From Motiliproteus sediminis (GTDB lineage Bacteria > Pseudomonadota > Gammaproteobacteria > Pseudomonadales > Balneatricaceae): 64,000 bases of DNA. This document shows positions 1-8,296 of this stretch, piece after piece. Under the pieces are notes generated by a model. That model was not told the origin of the DNA. It saw only the letters and a program-made list of their open reading frames with translations, and did no database searches. The stretch spans positions 62,001 through 126,000 of the forward strand of contig NZ_JAERQK010000005.1 of NCBI RefSeq assembly GCF_017912535.1. The letters run 5' to 3'. How positions within the stretch are numbered: position 1 is the stretch's first letter; each line of letters opens with the position of its first letter. The translations under genes were made by a program, and so were the position numbers.

Positions 1-1
1 A

Positions 2-616
2 TGCCGCGCGCCACAGCGCCGTTGGGCGCTCAGTTACGTCGGCCTGTTGCCGGAGCAAGCCCTGTTAGTGACTCTGCCCAGCCGCGGCAATCAACCGGTA
101 CTGCTGCCGGAAGACACGCCAGTAACCTTGCGCTTTATCGCCGGTAACCGCGCCTGTGCCTGTACCACCCGGGTGCAGAAAAGCGTGCTTGCGCCGCAGC
201 CGCTCCTTTACCTCGACTATCCGCGCCAGCTGGAAGCGGTCAAAATTCGCTCCGCGACCCGGTTGCAAACCCGCCTGCTGGTGTCTGTCGATGGTGGGGA
301 TGAGCTGCAAACCGCCGGCAGTTGGCCGCGCCAGGCATTGTGTCGTGATATCAGCCTCAAAGGGGCGCAGATCGAGTCTGCCGACCTGTTGGGTGAGGTG
401 GGGGGAACGCTCTATGTCACCGCCCGGCTGCCGGTGGGGGAGCTGGATCAGGTGGTGCTGTTCGAGGCGAAGATCTGCAATCTGGAGGAGGTGGATAGCG
501 CCACCGAGTATTGCGTCCGTCACGGGGTCGAGTTTCAGTCGCTGGACGAAGAGACGCGCCTGGTCCTGACCGGGTTTGTCTATCAACAGATGCTGCGAGA
601 GCAGTTCGCGCTATAG
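2..616 (+). CDS. YcgR-type PilZ domain protein, 5' end outside window
   Basis: C-terminal part of a c-di-GMP receptor. The reading frame is open to the window edge, and the first visible residues (SYVGLLPEQALLVTLP) match the middle of a YcgR-type N-terminal domain, so the true start lies upstream and the internal TTG at 47 is not a start. The PilZ domain follows with both binding motifs: RLQTR (RxxxR) and DISLKG (DxSxxG). By family, such proteins bind c-di-GMP and adjust motility, adhesion or secretion. The partner cannot be told here. The gene ends 16 nt before the ATP-NAD-kinase-family gene and may be cotranscribed with it. Confidence 0.85.
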   Translation, partial: CRAPQRRWALSYVGLLPEQALLVTLPSRGNQPVLLPEDTPVTLRFIAGNRACACTTRVQKSVLAPQPLLYLDYPRQLEAVKIRSATRLQTRLLVSVDGGDELQTAGSWPRQALCRDISLKGAQIESADLLGEVGGTLYVTARLPVGELDQVVLFEAKICNLEEVDSATEYCVRHGVEFQSLDEETRLVLTGFVYQQMLREQFAL

Positions 617-632
617 AGTGATACGGGGTGTT

Positions 633-1745
633 ATGTTTCATTTGGGTTTGATTATCAATCCACTGGCGGGCGTCGGTGGCAGTGTGGCGTTAAAAGGCAG
701 TGATGGCGCCGATACTGCGCAACAAGCATTGCAGCTTGGAGCGGTACCCCATGCCGGCGAGCGCACGGTGCAAGCGTTGGCCGAACTCAAAGGGCTGGAT
801 ATCCGAATCAGTTGTTTTGCCGGCAGCATGGGTGAGGACGCCGTGCGCGAAGCCGGTTTTGAGCCGCAGCTAGTTGGCCAGACCGCAAGCGAGCCGAGTA
901 CCGCGGCAGACACCCTGCACGCTGCCGACAAACTGGTGGAGCAGGGCGTCGATCTGATTCTGTTTGCCGGCGGTGATGGCACCGCCCGCGATCTTTATCA
1001 GGCGATCGGGGAGAAACTGCCGGTGCTGGGTGTGCCCGCCGGGGTCAAGATCCACTCCGGAGTTTACGCGGTGACGCCCGCTGCGGCGGGCAAAGTAGTG
1101 GCGATGCTGGTCCGTGGCGAGCTGGTCACTCTCAGTGATCAGGAGGTGCGTGATATCGACGAAGAGGCGTTCCGTCAGGGCCGGGTTCGGGCGCGCTATT
1201 ACGGCGAACTGCTGGTGCCGGAAGAGGGGCGCTACCTGCAGCACACCAAGAGCGGTGGCCGTGAGGTGGAGGAGTTGGTGCTGGACGACATTGCTGCCGA
1301 CATCATCGAAACCATGGAGGATGACTGTTTTTACGTCATGGGATCCGGCACCACGGTGCAGGCGGTGATGGAACAGCTCGGCTTGCCCAATACCCTGCTG
1401 GGTGTCGACCTGATTCGCAATCGCGAATTGATTGCCAGCGACTGCACTGCGCAGCAGCTGCTGCAGCTGATCGGTGATGCGTCAGCCAAAATCGTGATCA
1501 CCGTGATTGGCGGCCAGGGCCATATTATCGGCCGCGGTAATCAGCAACTATCCCCCGAGCTGCTGCGTCAGGTCGGGCGCGAGAACCTGATCGTGATCGC
1601 CACCAAGAGCAAACTCAAGGAACTGGAAGGCCGACCGTTGGTGGTGGATAGCGGCGATCCGACGCTCAATCACCAGTTCGCCGGAGTGATCCGGGTAACC
1701 ACCGGCTACCGCGACGCGGTGTTGTACCGAGTGGCGGATTACTGA
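633..1745 (+). CDS. ATP-NAD kinase family protein
   Basis: A 370-residue protein of the ATP-NAD/AcoX kinase family. It opens with LGLIINPLAGVGG, has the nucleotide-binding GGDGT at about 113-117 and a glycine-rich IGGQGHIIGRGNQQ near residue 290. It is longer than E. coli NadK and belongs to the COG3199 type found in Pseudomonas and relatives, whose true substrate is not settled. The start is taken at the ATG at 633 because it begins directly with the conserved strand; a longer frame from 576 would overlap the PilZ gene. The repeat element begins about 125 nt after the stop. Confidence 0.82.
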   Translation: MFHLGLIINPLAGVGGSVALKGSDGADTAQQALQLGAVPHAGERTVQALAELKGLDIRISCFAGSMGEDAVREAGFEPQLVGQTASEPSTAADTLHAADKLVEQGVDLILFAGGDGTARDLYQAIGEKLPVLGVPAGVKIHSGVYAVTPAAAGKVVAMLVRGELVTLSDQEVRDIDEEAFRQGRVRARYYGELLVPEEGRYLQHTKSGGREVEELVLDDIAADIIETMEDDCFYVMGSGTTVQAVMEQLGLPNTLLGVDLIRNRELIASDCTAQQLLQLIGDASAKIVITVIGGQGHIIGRGNQQLSPELLRQVGRENLIVIATKSKLKELEGRPLVVDSGDPTLNHQFAGVIRVTTGYRDAVLYRVADY

Positions 1746-1791
1746 GGCGCGCCGTGTTTTTCTGCCAGTGGAATGGCTTAACGCGCCTTTT
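1745..1791 (+). terminator. Possible terminator of the ATP-NAD kinase gene
   Basis: AGGCGCG at 1745-1751 pairs with CGCGCCT at 1782-1788, enclosing a small inner hairpin (GCCA/TGGC), and is followed by TTTTATT. The loop is large, so this is a weak candidate. Confidence 0.35.
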
Positions 1792-1870
1792 ATTGAGGCG
1801 ACCGGAATCGGCGCGAAGCGGTCTTTAGTTCAAGGCCGGGCAGTATAGATTTTAAGCTATTTATCTGCGC

Positions 1871-2440
1871 TGATTGAAAGCCTCTCTTCCGCCCACCCGG
1901 GCGGCCCTATTCTTTGGCAAACGTTCCAAAGAACAGGGGAAGAAAGAACTACTTGTGCCTTATGCTCCCCTGGTTCCGCCGCCCTACGGGTCCACTGCGC
2001 GCGGCAACGGTGATTCGGGCGGATCGGACGGCACCTGCCTGTGCCGCAATCCGGCTCGGCATCCATGCCTCGCCCCCTTCGGGGCCTATTTCGAATCCCC
2101 GCCACCGTGCTCGTCGGCTCCAAAGGGGCTAAGTCGCAGCCGGATTACCGCATTCTTACTCGAGCCCGAAAAGCAGCTAACGGCACCCGGAGTGCGGCTG
2201 GCACCCCCGGCCCTCCGAAAGACGACGAGCACTGGGCGCTCTTGAGGGTTCCAGCCCGTCAGGGGCAAGGCCCGGATGGCCGCCGCCGCAACAGCATGGC
2301 CAAGGACGGCCATTCTGTTGTGCCCCTCAAGGGCGTTCAGCGCGCAGGTCCCGTAGGGCGGCTTTTGCGGGCGAGTGCTTTCTTGCCTACTTCTTTATCA
2401 CGACTGATAAAGAAGTAGGTCGCCGGAAGGCGAAACAGGG
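1871..2440 (+). repeat. 570-bp structured repeat element, copy 1
   Basis: Closely matches 18681-19255 in the same orientation; the first 200 bp are nearly identical. It lies in an 845-bp gap between the converging ATP-NAD kinase and htpX genes. It starts with CCGCCC-ACCC-GGGCGG, then TTCTTTGG-N8-CCAAAGAA, holds several further hairpins, and ends with a perfect 15-bp stem (2386-2400/2405-2419, loop CGAC) and a short hairpin TCGCC-GGAA-GGCGA. Several frames stay open over parts of it, but none has a convincing start or any recognisable domain, so I treat it as non-coding. No transposase is near. It could be a non-autonomous mobile element or a structured RNA. The rest of the gap (2441-2546) shows nothing I recognise. 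Confidence 0.85.
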
Positions 2441-2546
2441 AATATCAAACCACTATGAAAACGAGCTTTGAAGCACCGACTTGCCGCAGCTAAGTATGTC
2501 CGCTCCGCGCCGTTTTAGGTCACTCCAGTCTCCGGCGGCGAAGCAC

Positions 2547-2573
2547 AAAAAAGGGAGCCAGGAGGCTCCCTTT
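2547..2573 (-). terminator. Rho-independent terminator of htpX
   Basis: A 10-bp stem (AAAGGGAGCC paired with GGCTCCCTTT) with loop AGGA lies just downstream of the htpX stop. Read on the minus strand it is followed by a run of six T. Confidence 0.85.
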
Positions 2574-2590
2574 CGTTACTGCTCACAGTC

Positions 2591-3472
2591 TTAACCGTGA
2601 CGCAACGCGTCGATCCGATCATCCAGCGGCGGGTGGCTGGCAAACAGCGCCTGCAGGCCCTGACGCAGACCGCCGTTGATACCGAAGGCGACCATCTGGT
2701 CCGGCAACTGCGACGGCAGTTCCTGTTCGGCCTTAAGGCGCTGCAAAGCACCGATCATTGCCGCGGAACCTGCGAGTTGCGCGCCCATGGCGTCGGCGCG
2801 GTATTCACGCCGGCGGGAGAACCAAGCGACGATAGTGGAGGCCAGAATGCCAAGCACGATTTCGGCAAAGATGGTGGTGAGAAAGTAAGCGATGCCGTGG
2901 CCTTGTTCGTTCTTGAACACTACCCGGTCAACGGTATGGCCGATGATGCGGGCAAAGAACATCACGAAGGCGTTGACCACGCCCTGAATCAGCGCCAGCG
3001 TCACCATGTCGCCGTTGGCAACGTGGCCGATCTCGTGCGCCAGTACTGCCCGCACTTCCTCTTTACGGAACCGCTGCAGCAGACCGAGGCTGACCGCGAC
3101 CAGCGCGTCGTTCTTGTTCCAGCCGGTGGCGAAGGCGTTCGACTGCTGGGCCGGGAAGATACCCACCTCCGGCATGCCGATGCCCGCTTCCTGCGCCAGC
3201 TCTGCTACCGTGTCTACCAACCATTTCTCATCCGCCGTGCGCGGCTGGTCGATGATCTGGGTGCCAGTGGCGCGCTTGGCCATCCACTTGGAGATGAACA
3301 GCGATACCAGTGAGCCGGCCATGCCGAACACGGCACAGATGATCAGCAGGTTGCCAAGATCAAGGTCGATGCCGTTGGCCTGCAGGGTGGAACCGACACC
3401 TAACAGGCTCAGGGTTACACTGGCGACCAGAATGATGGCCAGGTTAGTGGCCAGAAACAGCAAGATGCGCAT
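2591..3472 (-). CDS. htpX: Membrane-bound zinc metalloprotease HtpX
   Basis: An M48 protease of the inner membrane that degrades misfolded or damaged membrane proteins. The length is 293 residues, the same as E. coli HtpX. Two N-terminal hydrophobic segments (about 4-26 and 40-60) precede the catalytic HEIGH at 146-150. A further hydrophobic pair and the third zinc ligand region ([10 protein letters not shown], about 225) follow. The minus-strand start at 3472 has GGAGT six bases upstream. A sigma-32 type promoter lies in the intergenic region, fitting heat-shock control of this gene in enterobacteria, and a strong terminator follows the stop. Confidence 0.96.
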   Translation of the reverse strand: MRILLFLATNLAIILVASVTLSLLGVGSTLQANGIDLDLGNLLIICAVFGMAGSLVSLFISKWMAKRATGTQIIDQPRTADEKWLVDTVAELAQEAGIGMPEVGIFPAQQSNAFATGWNKNDALVAVSLGLLQRFRKEEVRAVLAHEIGHVANGDMVTLALIQGVVNAFVMFFARIIGHTVDRVVFKNEQGHGIAYFLTTIFAEIVLGILASTIVAWFSRRREYRADAMGAQLAGSAAMIGALQRLKAEQELPSQLPDQMVAFGINGGLRQGLQALFASHPPLDDRIDALRHG

Positions 3473-3510
3473 GAATGGACTCCTTTGCGTCCAACAAATT
3501 AGTTGCTGCT

Positions 3511-3540
3511 TAGATGGGGGTGAGTGACAAAAGTTTCAAG
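3511..3540 (-). promoter_or_regulatory. Heat-shock (sigma-32) promoter of htpX
   Basis: On the minus strand CTTGAAA (3540-3534) is followed after 14 nt by CCCCATCTA (3519-3511). This matches the RpoH consensus CTTGAAA-N11-16-CCCCATNT at every defined position. It would start transcription about 30 nt before the htpX start codon. Confidence 0.85.
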
Positions 3541-3541
3541 C

Positions 3542-3547
3542 TATAAT
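3542..3547 (+). promoter_or_regulatory. Candidate -10 element of the methyltransferase gene
   Basis: A perfect TATAAT 15 nt upstream of the ATG at 3562 and 33 nt upstream of the ATG at 3580. No good -35 hexamer is visible at 16-18 bp, so support is partial. If used, the later ATG would have the more normal leader. Confidence 0.4.
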
Positions 3548-3561
3548 GGCGCCCATTTTTA

Positions 3562-4479
3562 ATGTCGATAGGCCCTGTTATGGACCCCCTGATCAATGCG
3601 CTCCAGGCGTTGGATAAAGCTAGCGAAGGCGATGCATGCCGCTTGTTTCACGGCCGCGGTCATTGCTTCCCGGAGCATCTGCACGTCAACGTCGATCTGT
3701 TACCACCGCTGGTCCTGATCACCCTTTATCACGAGGAAGTCGAGCGACTGGCGGGCTGGATCGCTGCCGCAGCCGCTATTGAGGGGGTTCGTGGGGTGCT
3801 GGTGCAGCGACGCTACCTGCGCGGTGCACCCACCGAGGCAGCCTGGGGCGAGTTGCCGGATACGCTGGTAGTTACCGAGCGGGGGCTGCGCTATCAGGTG
3901 CGGTTGGGGCGCAACCAGAATAGCGGCTTCTTTCTTGATATGGCTGCCGGCCGTCAGTGGGTGCGTGAAAATGCTCGCGGACGGCGGGTGCTCAATCTGT
4001 TTGCTTACACCTGCTCATTTTCGCTAGCGGCATTGGCTGGCGGTGCCGATGAGGTAATCAATCTTGATATGAGCCGCGGCGCGCTGGCGCAGGGGCGTGA
4101 GAATCATCGCCTCAATGATATGGATGGGCCGCAGGTGCGTTATCTGGGCCATGAACTGTTTCGCTCCTTCGGCAAGCTGACCAAGGCCGGTCCCTATGAA
4201 CTGATCATTGTTGACCCGCCTTCCTATCAGCCGGGCAGCTTTGCGGTGGAAAAGGATTACCCGCGCCTGATGGGCCGGCTGGAGCGGTTGTTAGTGCCGG
4301 GTGGCGAGGTGCTGTTGTGTCTGAACGATCCCGGTCGGAACTGTGCTTTCCTGCAACAACATATGGCCGAACGCGCGCCGGCGCTGCAGTTTGTCGAGCG
4401 GATCGCCAATCCGGATGCGTTTCCCGAAGCGGACCCTGAACGCAGTCTCAAGGTGTTGCGTTACCGGCTTCCGGATTAG
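3562..4479 (+). CDS. RlmI/RlmK-like SAM-dependent methyltransferase
   Basis: A class I methyltransferase of the COG1092 (rRNA large subunit methyltransferase I/K) type. SAM motif I is LNLFAYTCSFS around 144-154, and the catalytic-loop motif DPPSYQPGSF lies near 219-228. The usual N-terminal PUA domain of RlmI is not evident; the protein is about 305 residues and resembles the shorter family members. Likely target is a base in 23S rRNA, but the position cannot be told from sequence. The start may be the ATG at 3562 or 18 nt later at 3580. The gene is divergent from htpX. Confidence 0.82.
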   Translation: MSIGPVMDPLINALQALDKASEGDACRLFHGRGHCFPEHLHVNVDLLPPLVLITLYHEEVERLAGWIAAAAAIEGVRGVLVQRRYLRGAPTEAAWGELPDTLVVTERGLRYQVRLGRNQNSGFFLDMAAGRQWVRENARGRRVLNLFAYTCSFSLAALAGGADEVINLDMSRGALAQGRENHRLNDMDGPQVRYLGHELFRSFGKLTKAGPYELIIVDPPSYQPGSFAVEKDYPRLMGRLERLLVPGGEVLLCLNDPGRNCAFLQQHMAERAPALQFVERIANPDAFPEADPERSLKVLRYRLPD

Positions 4480-4492
4480 CGGTTAGCGTTTA

Positions 4493-4798
4493 CTAAAACA
4501 GCCCGAACAGGGTCGGTTTGGCGGTGGCGCAGTCGAATGCCTGACGATAGTCGGGGTAGTTCTTGGCAACGCAACTGTCCAGATGGGCCAACGATTTCTT
4601 GTTGTTGAAGATCCGTTTGCGTTCGTACTGCAGCCAGTCGTGATAATTGCGGTGCTGCTTGATGCAAAAGCTTTGCACCGCGCGCAGGCCCGGATGGGTC
4701 TTCTGGCACAGTACGGCGATGTCGTTGGCCACCGGGGCGGCCTGCACCGCCGGGGCTAGCAGGGCGATCAACAACAGGGGCAGCAAGGTACGACGCAT
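4493..4798 (-). CDS. Small secreted cysteine-containing protein
   Basis: A 101-residue protein with a clear signal peptide (RRTLLPLLLIALLAPAVQA, cut likely after AQA-A near residue 21). The mature part is short, basic and tyrosine-rich, with four cysteines (LCQKTH, SFCIKQ, DSCVAK, FDCATA) that could form two disulfides in the periplasm. AAGGAC lies upstream of the start. I do not recognise the family. It follows alaA on the same strand with a 26-nt gap and may be cotranscribed, with no functional link visible. Confidence 0.72.
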   Translation of the reverse strand: MRRTLLPLLLIALLAPAVQAAPVANDIAVLCQKTHPGLRAVQSFCIKQHRNYHDWLQYERKRIFNNKKSLAHLDSCVAKNYPDYRQAFDCATAKPTLFGLF

Positions 4799-4824
4799 GG
4801 GAGTGTCCTTCTCGTTGTGGGCGG

Positions 4825-6039
4825 CTACTGCTGGTAGCCGCGCAGGAAGTGGCCAATGCGGCCGATGGCGTCTTCCAGATCGTCCTCGCGTGGCAGGAAG
4901 ACCAGGCGGAAATGCTGGGTGTCGGGCAGGTTGAAGCCCGAGCCCTGAACGATCAGCACCTTCTGCTGGATCAGCAGGTCCAGCGCCATCTTTTCGTCGT
5001 TGTGAATCGGGTAGACCTTGGGGTCCAGCCTCGGGAACAGGTACATGGCACCCTGCGGTTTGACGCAGGACACCCCGGGGATCTCACTCAGCAGGTTGTA
5101 GGCCAGTTCGCGCTGATCGTAGAGGCGTCCGCCCGGTACGATCAGGTCGTTGACGCTCTGGTAGCCACCGAGGGCCGTCTGGATAGCGTTCTGGGCCGGC
5201 ACGTTGGCGCACAGGCGCATGTTGGAGAGCATGTCCAGCCCTTCGATGTAATCCCTCGCCCGGTGCTTGGGGCCGCTGACGATCACCCAACCGGCACGGA
5301 AGCCGGCAGAGCGGTAGTTCTTGCTGAGGCCGTTGAAGGTCAGGGTCAGCACGTCCTCTGACAGCGAACCAAGGCAAACATGCTCGGCCTCGTCGTAAAG
5401 GATCTTGTCGTAGATTTCGTCGGCAAACAGGATCAGGTTGTGCTGGCGTGCCAGTTCGACCAGCTCCTCCAGCAGCGCTTTGGGATAGACCGCACCGGTA
5501 GGGTTGTTGGGGTTGATGACCACGATGCCGCGGGTGCGCTCGGTGATTTTACTCTTGATGTCATCGATATCTGGCAGCCAGCCCGCGCCTTCATCGCAGC
5601 GGTAGTGTACCGGGGTGCCGCCAGCCAGGCTCACAGCCGCGGTCCAGAGCGGGTAGTCCGGTGCCGGAATCAGCATCTCGTCGGTATCGTTGAGCAGCGC
5701 CTGCATCGCCATTACGATCAGCTCGCTGACGCCGTTACCGAGATAGATGTCGTCGATGGTAACGCCGGCAATCTTGCGCCGCTGGCACTCGTGCATGACG
5801 GCCTTGCGCGCTGCGAACAGTCCTTTGGAATCACAGTAGCCTTGGGCGGAAGGCAGGTTGTGAATCACATCCTGAATAATCTCTTCCGGGGCATCGAAGC
5901 CAAACGGGGCTGGATTGCCGATGTTCAGCTTGATCACGCGCTGCCCCTCCTCCTCCAATCGCTTGGCTTCTTCGAGGACCGGGCCGCGGATGTCATAGCA
6001 GACGTTGATCAATTTGTTGGACTTTCTGAAAACCGTCAT
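4825..6039 (-). CDS. alaA: Glutamate-pyruvate aminotransferase AlaA
   Basis: A PLP-dependent class I/II aminotransferase that makes alanine from pyruvate and glutamate. Length is 404 residues against 405 in E. coli AlaA (YfbQ). The N-terminus FRKSNKLINVCYDIRGPV, the substrate-loop IGNPAPFGFDAPEE, INPNNPTGAVYP and the Schiff-base lysine K240 in NGLSKNYRSAGFRAGW are all in place. The start is the ATG at 6039; an upstream in-frame start at 6165 would add 42 unrelated residues. The gene is divergent from the Tag-like gene across 149 bp. Confidence 0.93.
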   Translation of the reverse strand: MTVFRKSNKLINVCYDIRGPVLEEAKRLEEEGQRVIKLNIGNPAPFGFDAPEEIIQDVIHNLPSAQGYCDSKGLFAARKAVMHECQRRKIAGVTIDDIYLGNGVSELIVMAMQALLNDTDEMLIPAPDYPLWTAAVSLAGGTPVHYRCDEGAGWLPDIDDIKSKITERTRGIVVINPNNPTGAVYPKALLEELVELARQHNLILFADEIYDKILYDEAEHVCLGSLSEDVLTLTFNGLSKNYRSAGFRAGWVIVSGPKHRARDYIEGLDMLSNMRLCANVPAQNAIQTALGGYQSVNDLIVPGGRLYDQRELAYNLLSEIPGVSCVKPQGAMYLFPRLDPKVYPIHNDEKMALDLLIQQKVLIVQGSGFNLPDTQHFRLVFLPREDDLEDAIGRIGHFLRGYQQ

Positions 6040-6188
6040 TGTGTATCCTGACTCAAACTGGTGCCGCGGGGGCGGCGAGTCTTGATCGCTCGCCTGCAAC
6101 AACCCGGTAACTGCGGCTGAATCCCGTATCATACGCGGCTTTGTTGCGCTTGCAACACGCCTCAAGGCAGCCTTTTGGAGGATTTTTT

Positions 6189-6866
6189 ATGCACGATTGT
6201 CAGTGGGTCATCGACTATGTCGATCAGCGCCCCGATCGGGACGCGATCCTGGCCCGCTTGCCGCGGGTAGTAGCGCCGGAGTTGCTGGCGCAGCAGGGCG
6301 ATGACCGGTTGTTGTCAGACCTTTGCCGGCGGGTGTTTCGTGCCGGCCTCAAGCACAGTCTGGTGGATGCCAAGTGGCCGGCATTTGAGCAGGCGTTTCA
6401 TGGTTTTGACCCGCAGCGTATTGTGTTGATGAGTGATGAACAGCTGGAAGCGCTGATGCAGAACGGGGCGTTGATCCGTCACTGGGGCAAGCTCAAATCG
6501 GTGCGTCACAATGCCCAGATGGTGTGCGAGCTGGCGATGGAGCACGGCAGTTTTGCGCGTTTTATCGCCGCCTGGCCCGGAGCTGAGATTGTCGGTTTGT
6601 GGAGCGTGCTGAAACAGCAGGGGGCTCATTTGGGTGGGCAATCGGGTGCCGCGTTTCTGCGTCTGATTGGCAAGGATACCTTTCGTTTGTCGCCGGATGT
6701 GGTGGCGGCGCTCAAGGCGCAGCAGGTAGTCGACCGCATGCCAACCTCCAAGCGGGATCTTGGATTGGTCCAGCAGGCGTTTAACCGCTGGCACGATCAG
6801 AGCGGGCTGCCGTTGAGTCATATCAGTCATCTGCTGGCGCATACGGTTGGTACGGGGCAGTCCTAG
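6189..6866 (+). CDS. Divergent Tag-family (3-methyladenine glycosylase I-like) protein
   Basis: A 225-residue protein aligned by eye to the middle of the Tag fold: FDPQRIVLMSDEQLEALMQNGALIRHWGKLKSV parallels the E. coli segment with FDPVKVAAM and AGIIRHRGKI. However, the region matching the E. coli catalytic Glu38 (LEGQQAGLSW) reads RRVFRAGLKH, without Glu, and the N-terminal CGW and the Cys/His zinc-snap residues are absent. It may therefore be a non-canonical glycosylase, a DNA-binding relative or another enzyme. GGAGG lies nine bases before the chosen ATG; an earlier frame from 6141 is not supported. Confidence 0.7.
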   Translation: MHDCQWVIDYVDQRPDRDAILARLPRVVAPELLAQQGDDRLLSDLCRRVFRAGLKHSLVDAKWPAFEQAFHGFDPQRIVLMSDEQLEALMQNGALIRHWGKLKSVRHNAQMVCELAMEHGSFARFIAAWPGAEIVGLWSVLKQQGAHLGGQSGAAFLRLIGKDTFRLSPDVVAALKAQQVVDRMPTSKRDLGLVQQAFNRWHDQSGLPLSHISHLLAHTVGTGQS

Positions 6867-6893
6867 CGCTAGGTGGAAGAGAGTCGCCGGCTA

Positions 6894-6920
6894 AAGAAAA
6901 GCGGCCGCGAGGGCGGCCGT
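6894..6920 (-). terminator. Rho-independent terminator of the YajG-like gene
   Basis: CGGCCG at 6902-6907 pairs with CGGCCG at 6914-6919 around a 6-nt loop. On the minus strand it is followed by TTTTCTTT. It lies between the converging Tag-like and YajG-like genes. Confidence 0.7.
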
Positions 6921-6949
6921 TGTTCACTGATACCGGTAGGGCCGGGAAG

Positions 6950-7519
6950 CTACTGCTCCATAAAGGTGAGCAGCTTGGGGTCGTTGAACACACGGTTCAG
7001 CGTGGTGGAAAGAACGTCGTTGATCACCTCTTCGTTTTTTTCTTCTGACGGCGAAGTGACGAACTTATGCAGCTTGCTGGATTCGTAGCGCCCGGAGAAC
7101 GAACGGCCGTTTTTGTTGGCGACCGCACGAATAGCCGCTTTCAGTTCTACTTGCAGGGGCAGGGTGCTGTTCTCGTCGACGGTGTAGCTGAGCTGCTCCA
7201 CCTCTAGCCGCAGATCGACCGGGAACGGGCTGCTGGCGTTCATACGAGCGCCCAGTTCAGTCAATGCCTTGCTGGCCACAGGATAGATACTGTCGGACAG
7301 GCTGCGGGCCGGCGTAATATGGTTGGATCCGCCGTAAACACCGCCCCGGGTGCCAAGCGATGGCGAGGGCCGGTTGTCGCTGATGGTGAGGTTAACCGCC
7401 GGTTGTTTGGCCAGCCGGCTGTTGACCTCAACTTGAGGTTGCAGTTTTACCTGTTGCGGGCTGGAGGCACAGGCCGTCAGGGCAAGCGAAAAAGCGAAAA
7501 TGGCGAAACCTTTGTTCAT
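6950..7519 (-). CDS. YajG family lipoprotein
   Basis: A 189-residue lipoprotein. The signal peptide ends in the lipobox LTAC, giving a lipidated Cys at 17. The residue after it is Ala, with no Asp retention signal, so outer-membrane sorting is expected. The mature part matches the YajG family pattern (LTISDNRP, then VTEL-type repeats and a C-terminal STTLNRVFNDP). The function of YajG is unknown. AGGGA precedes the start. It lies 39 nt after syd on the same strand, so the two may share a transcript. Confidence 0.85.
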   Translation of the reverse strand: MNKGFAIFAFSLALTACASSPQQVKLQPQVEVNSRLAKQPAVNLTISDNRPSPSLGTRGGVYGGSNHITPARSLSDSIYPVASKALTELGARMNASSPFPVDLRLEVEQLSYTVDENSTLPLQVELKAAIRAVANKNGRSFSGRYESSKLHKFVTSPSEEKNEEVINDVLSTTLNRVFNDPKLLTFMEQ

Positions 7520-7558
7520 GTTGTTAGATCCCTGTGGTGGAGCGGATAAGTTGCCATA

Positions 7559-8116
7559 TTAGTCAATGTTGGGGCGAAGTGAATCGATAAACCCTGCCAG
7601 CGACGGCGCGACGATATCGAATTTTGGTGAGCCGGGCTGTTCCAGCAGTACCTCGCCACTCTGGTTGTCGATGCTGAGGACGTAATCCTCCGGCTCGGTG
7701 CAGGCAAAGAATAGTGCGTCGGGGCGTTTGCGCCGACGGCAATCCAACAGGTGACCGATCAGGTTGCCGCGCAAACGCTCTAAATCCTCTGCATTCCAGA
7801 CAAACAGCAAGCTGAGATCGCCGGTGGCGCAACTAGCCCGCAGCGGATCGGACCAGTAACGACTGTAGTAAGCGGCGATGTCGTTGTGAACAGGTTCTCC
7901 CAGTGCTTCGGCCAAACGCTCGAACAGGTCGGTCGGTTCGCTCTGTAGAACCGGCTGCCAGCGTTGTAGTCCCTGTGGATCGGGCTCGCCCTGCAGGCAG
8001 GGGGAGGGCCAGTCGGGATCGTGTTCCAACCGGGGCAGGTCGCCGTAGCGGGCGAGCTGCGCCTGCAGATAGTGCTCAATAAAGCGGTCGAGGGCCTGGG
8101 TGACGGTTACGGGCAT
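7559..8116 (-). CDS. syd: SecY-interacting protein Syd
   Basis: A 185-residue protein matching Syd in length and pattern: ALDRFIEHYLQAQ at the N-terminus, HNDIAAYYSRYWSDPL in the middle and IDNQSGEVLLEQPGSPKFDIVAPSLAGFIDSL at the end. Syd is a peripheral cytoplasmic protein that binds SecY and is thought to check the quality of the SecYEG translocon. It is acidic, as the family is. AGGA lies upstream of the start. It is transcribed away from the tRNA cluster. Confidence 0.93.
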   Translation of the reverse strand: MPVTVTQALDRFIEHYLQAQLARYGDLPRLEHDPDWPSPCLQGEPDPQGLQRWQPVLQSEPTDLFERLAEALGEPVHNDIAAYYSRYWSDPLRASCATGDLSLLFVWNAEDLERLRGNLIGHLLDCRRRKRPDALFFACTEPEDYVLSIDNQSGEVLLEQPGSPKFDIVAPSLAGFIDSLRPNID

Positions 8117-8296
8117 GGGGTCCTGATCAAGCGGTGGTGTTTAGGCAGATGATGCCATCGCCGGATCTGGGTCGCCAGTGATTCGCGCCAGAGTGTAAGC
8201 GAAGGTTGTTTTTGCGGCATATTTAGTCGATTTCAGTGCGTTATTGCATGTTTTTTCGGCAACCTCAGTCGGTTTAAAAAAACTTTCACCGAAGGT

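Noticed and set aside
1857-2418. Several 70-125 codon frames inside repeat copy 1
   Set aside because: Open in three or more frames on both strands, with different frames and frameshifts between the two copies and no RBS. The hairpins explain the conservation better than coding does.
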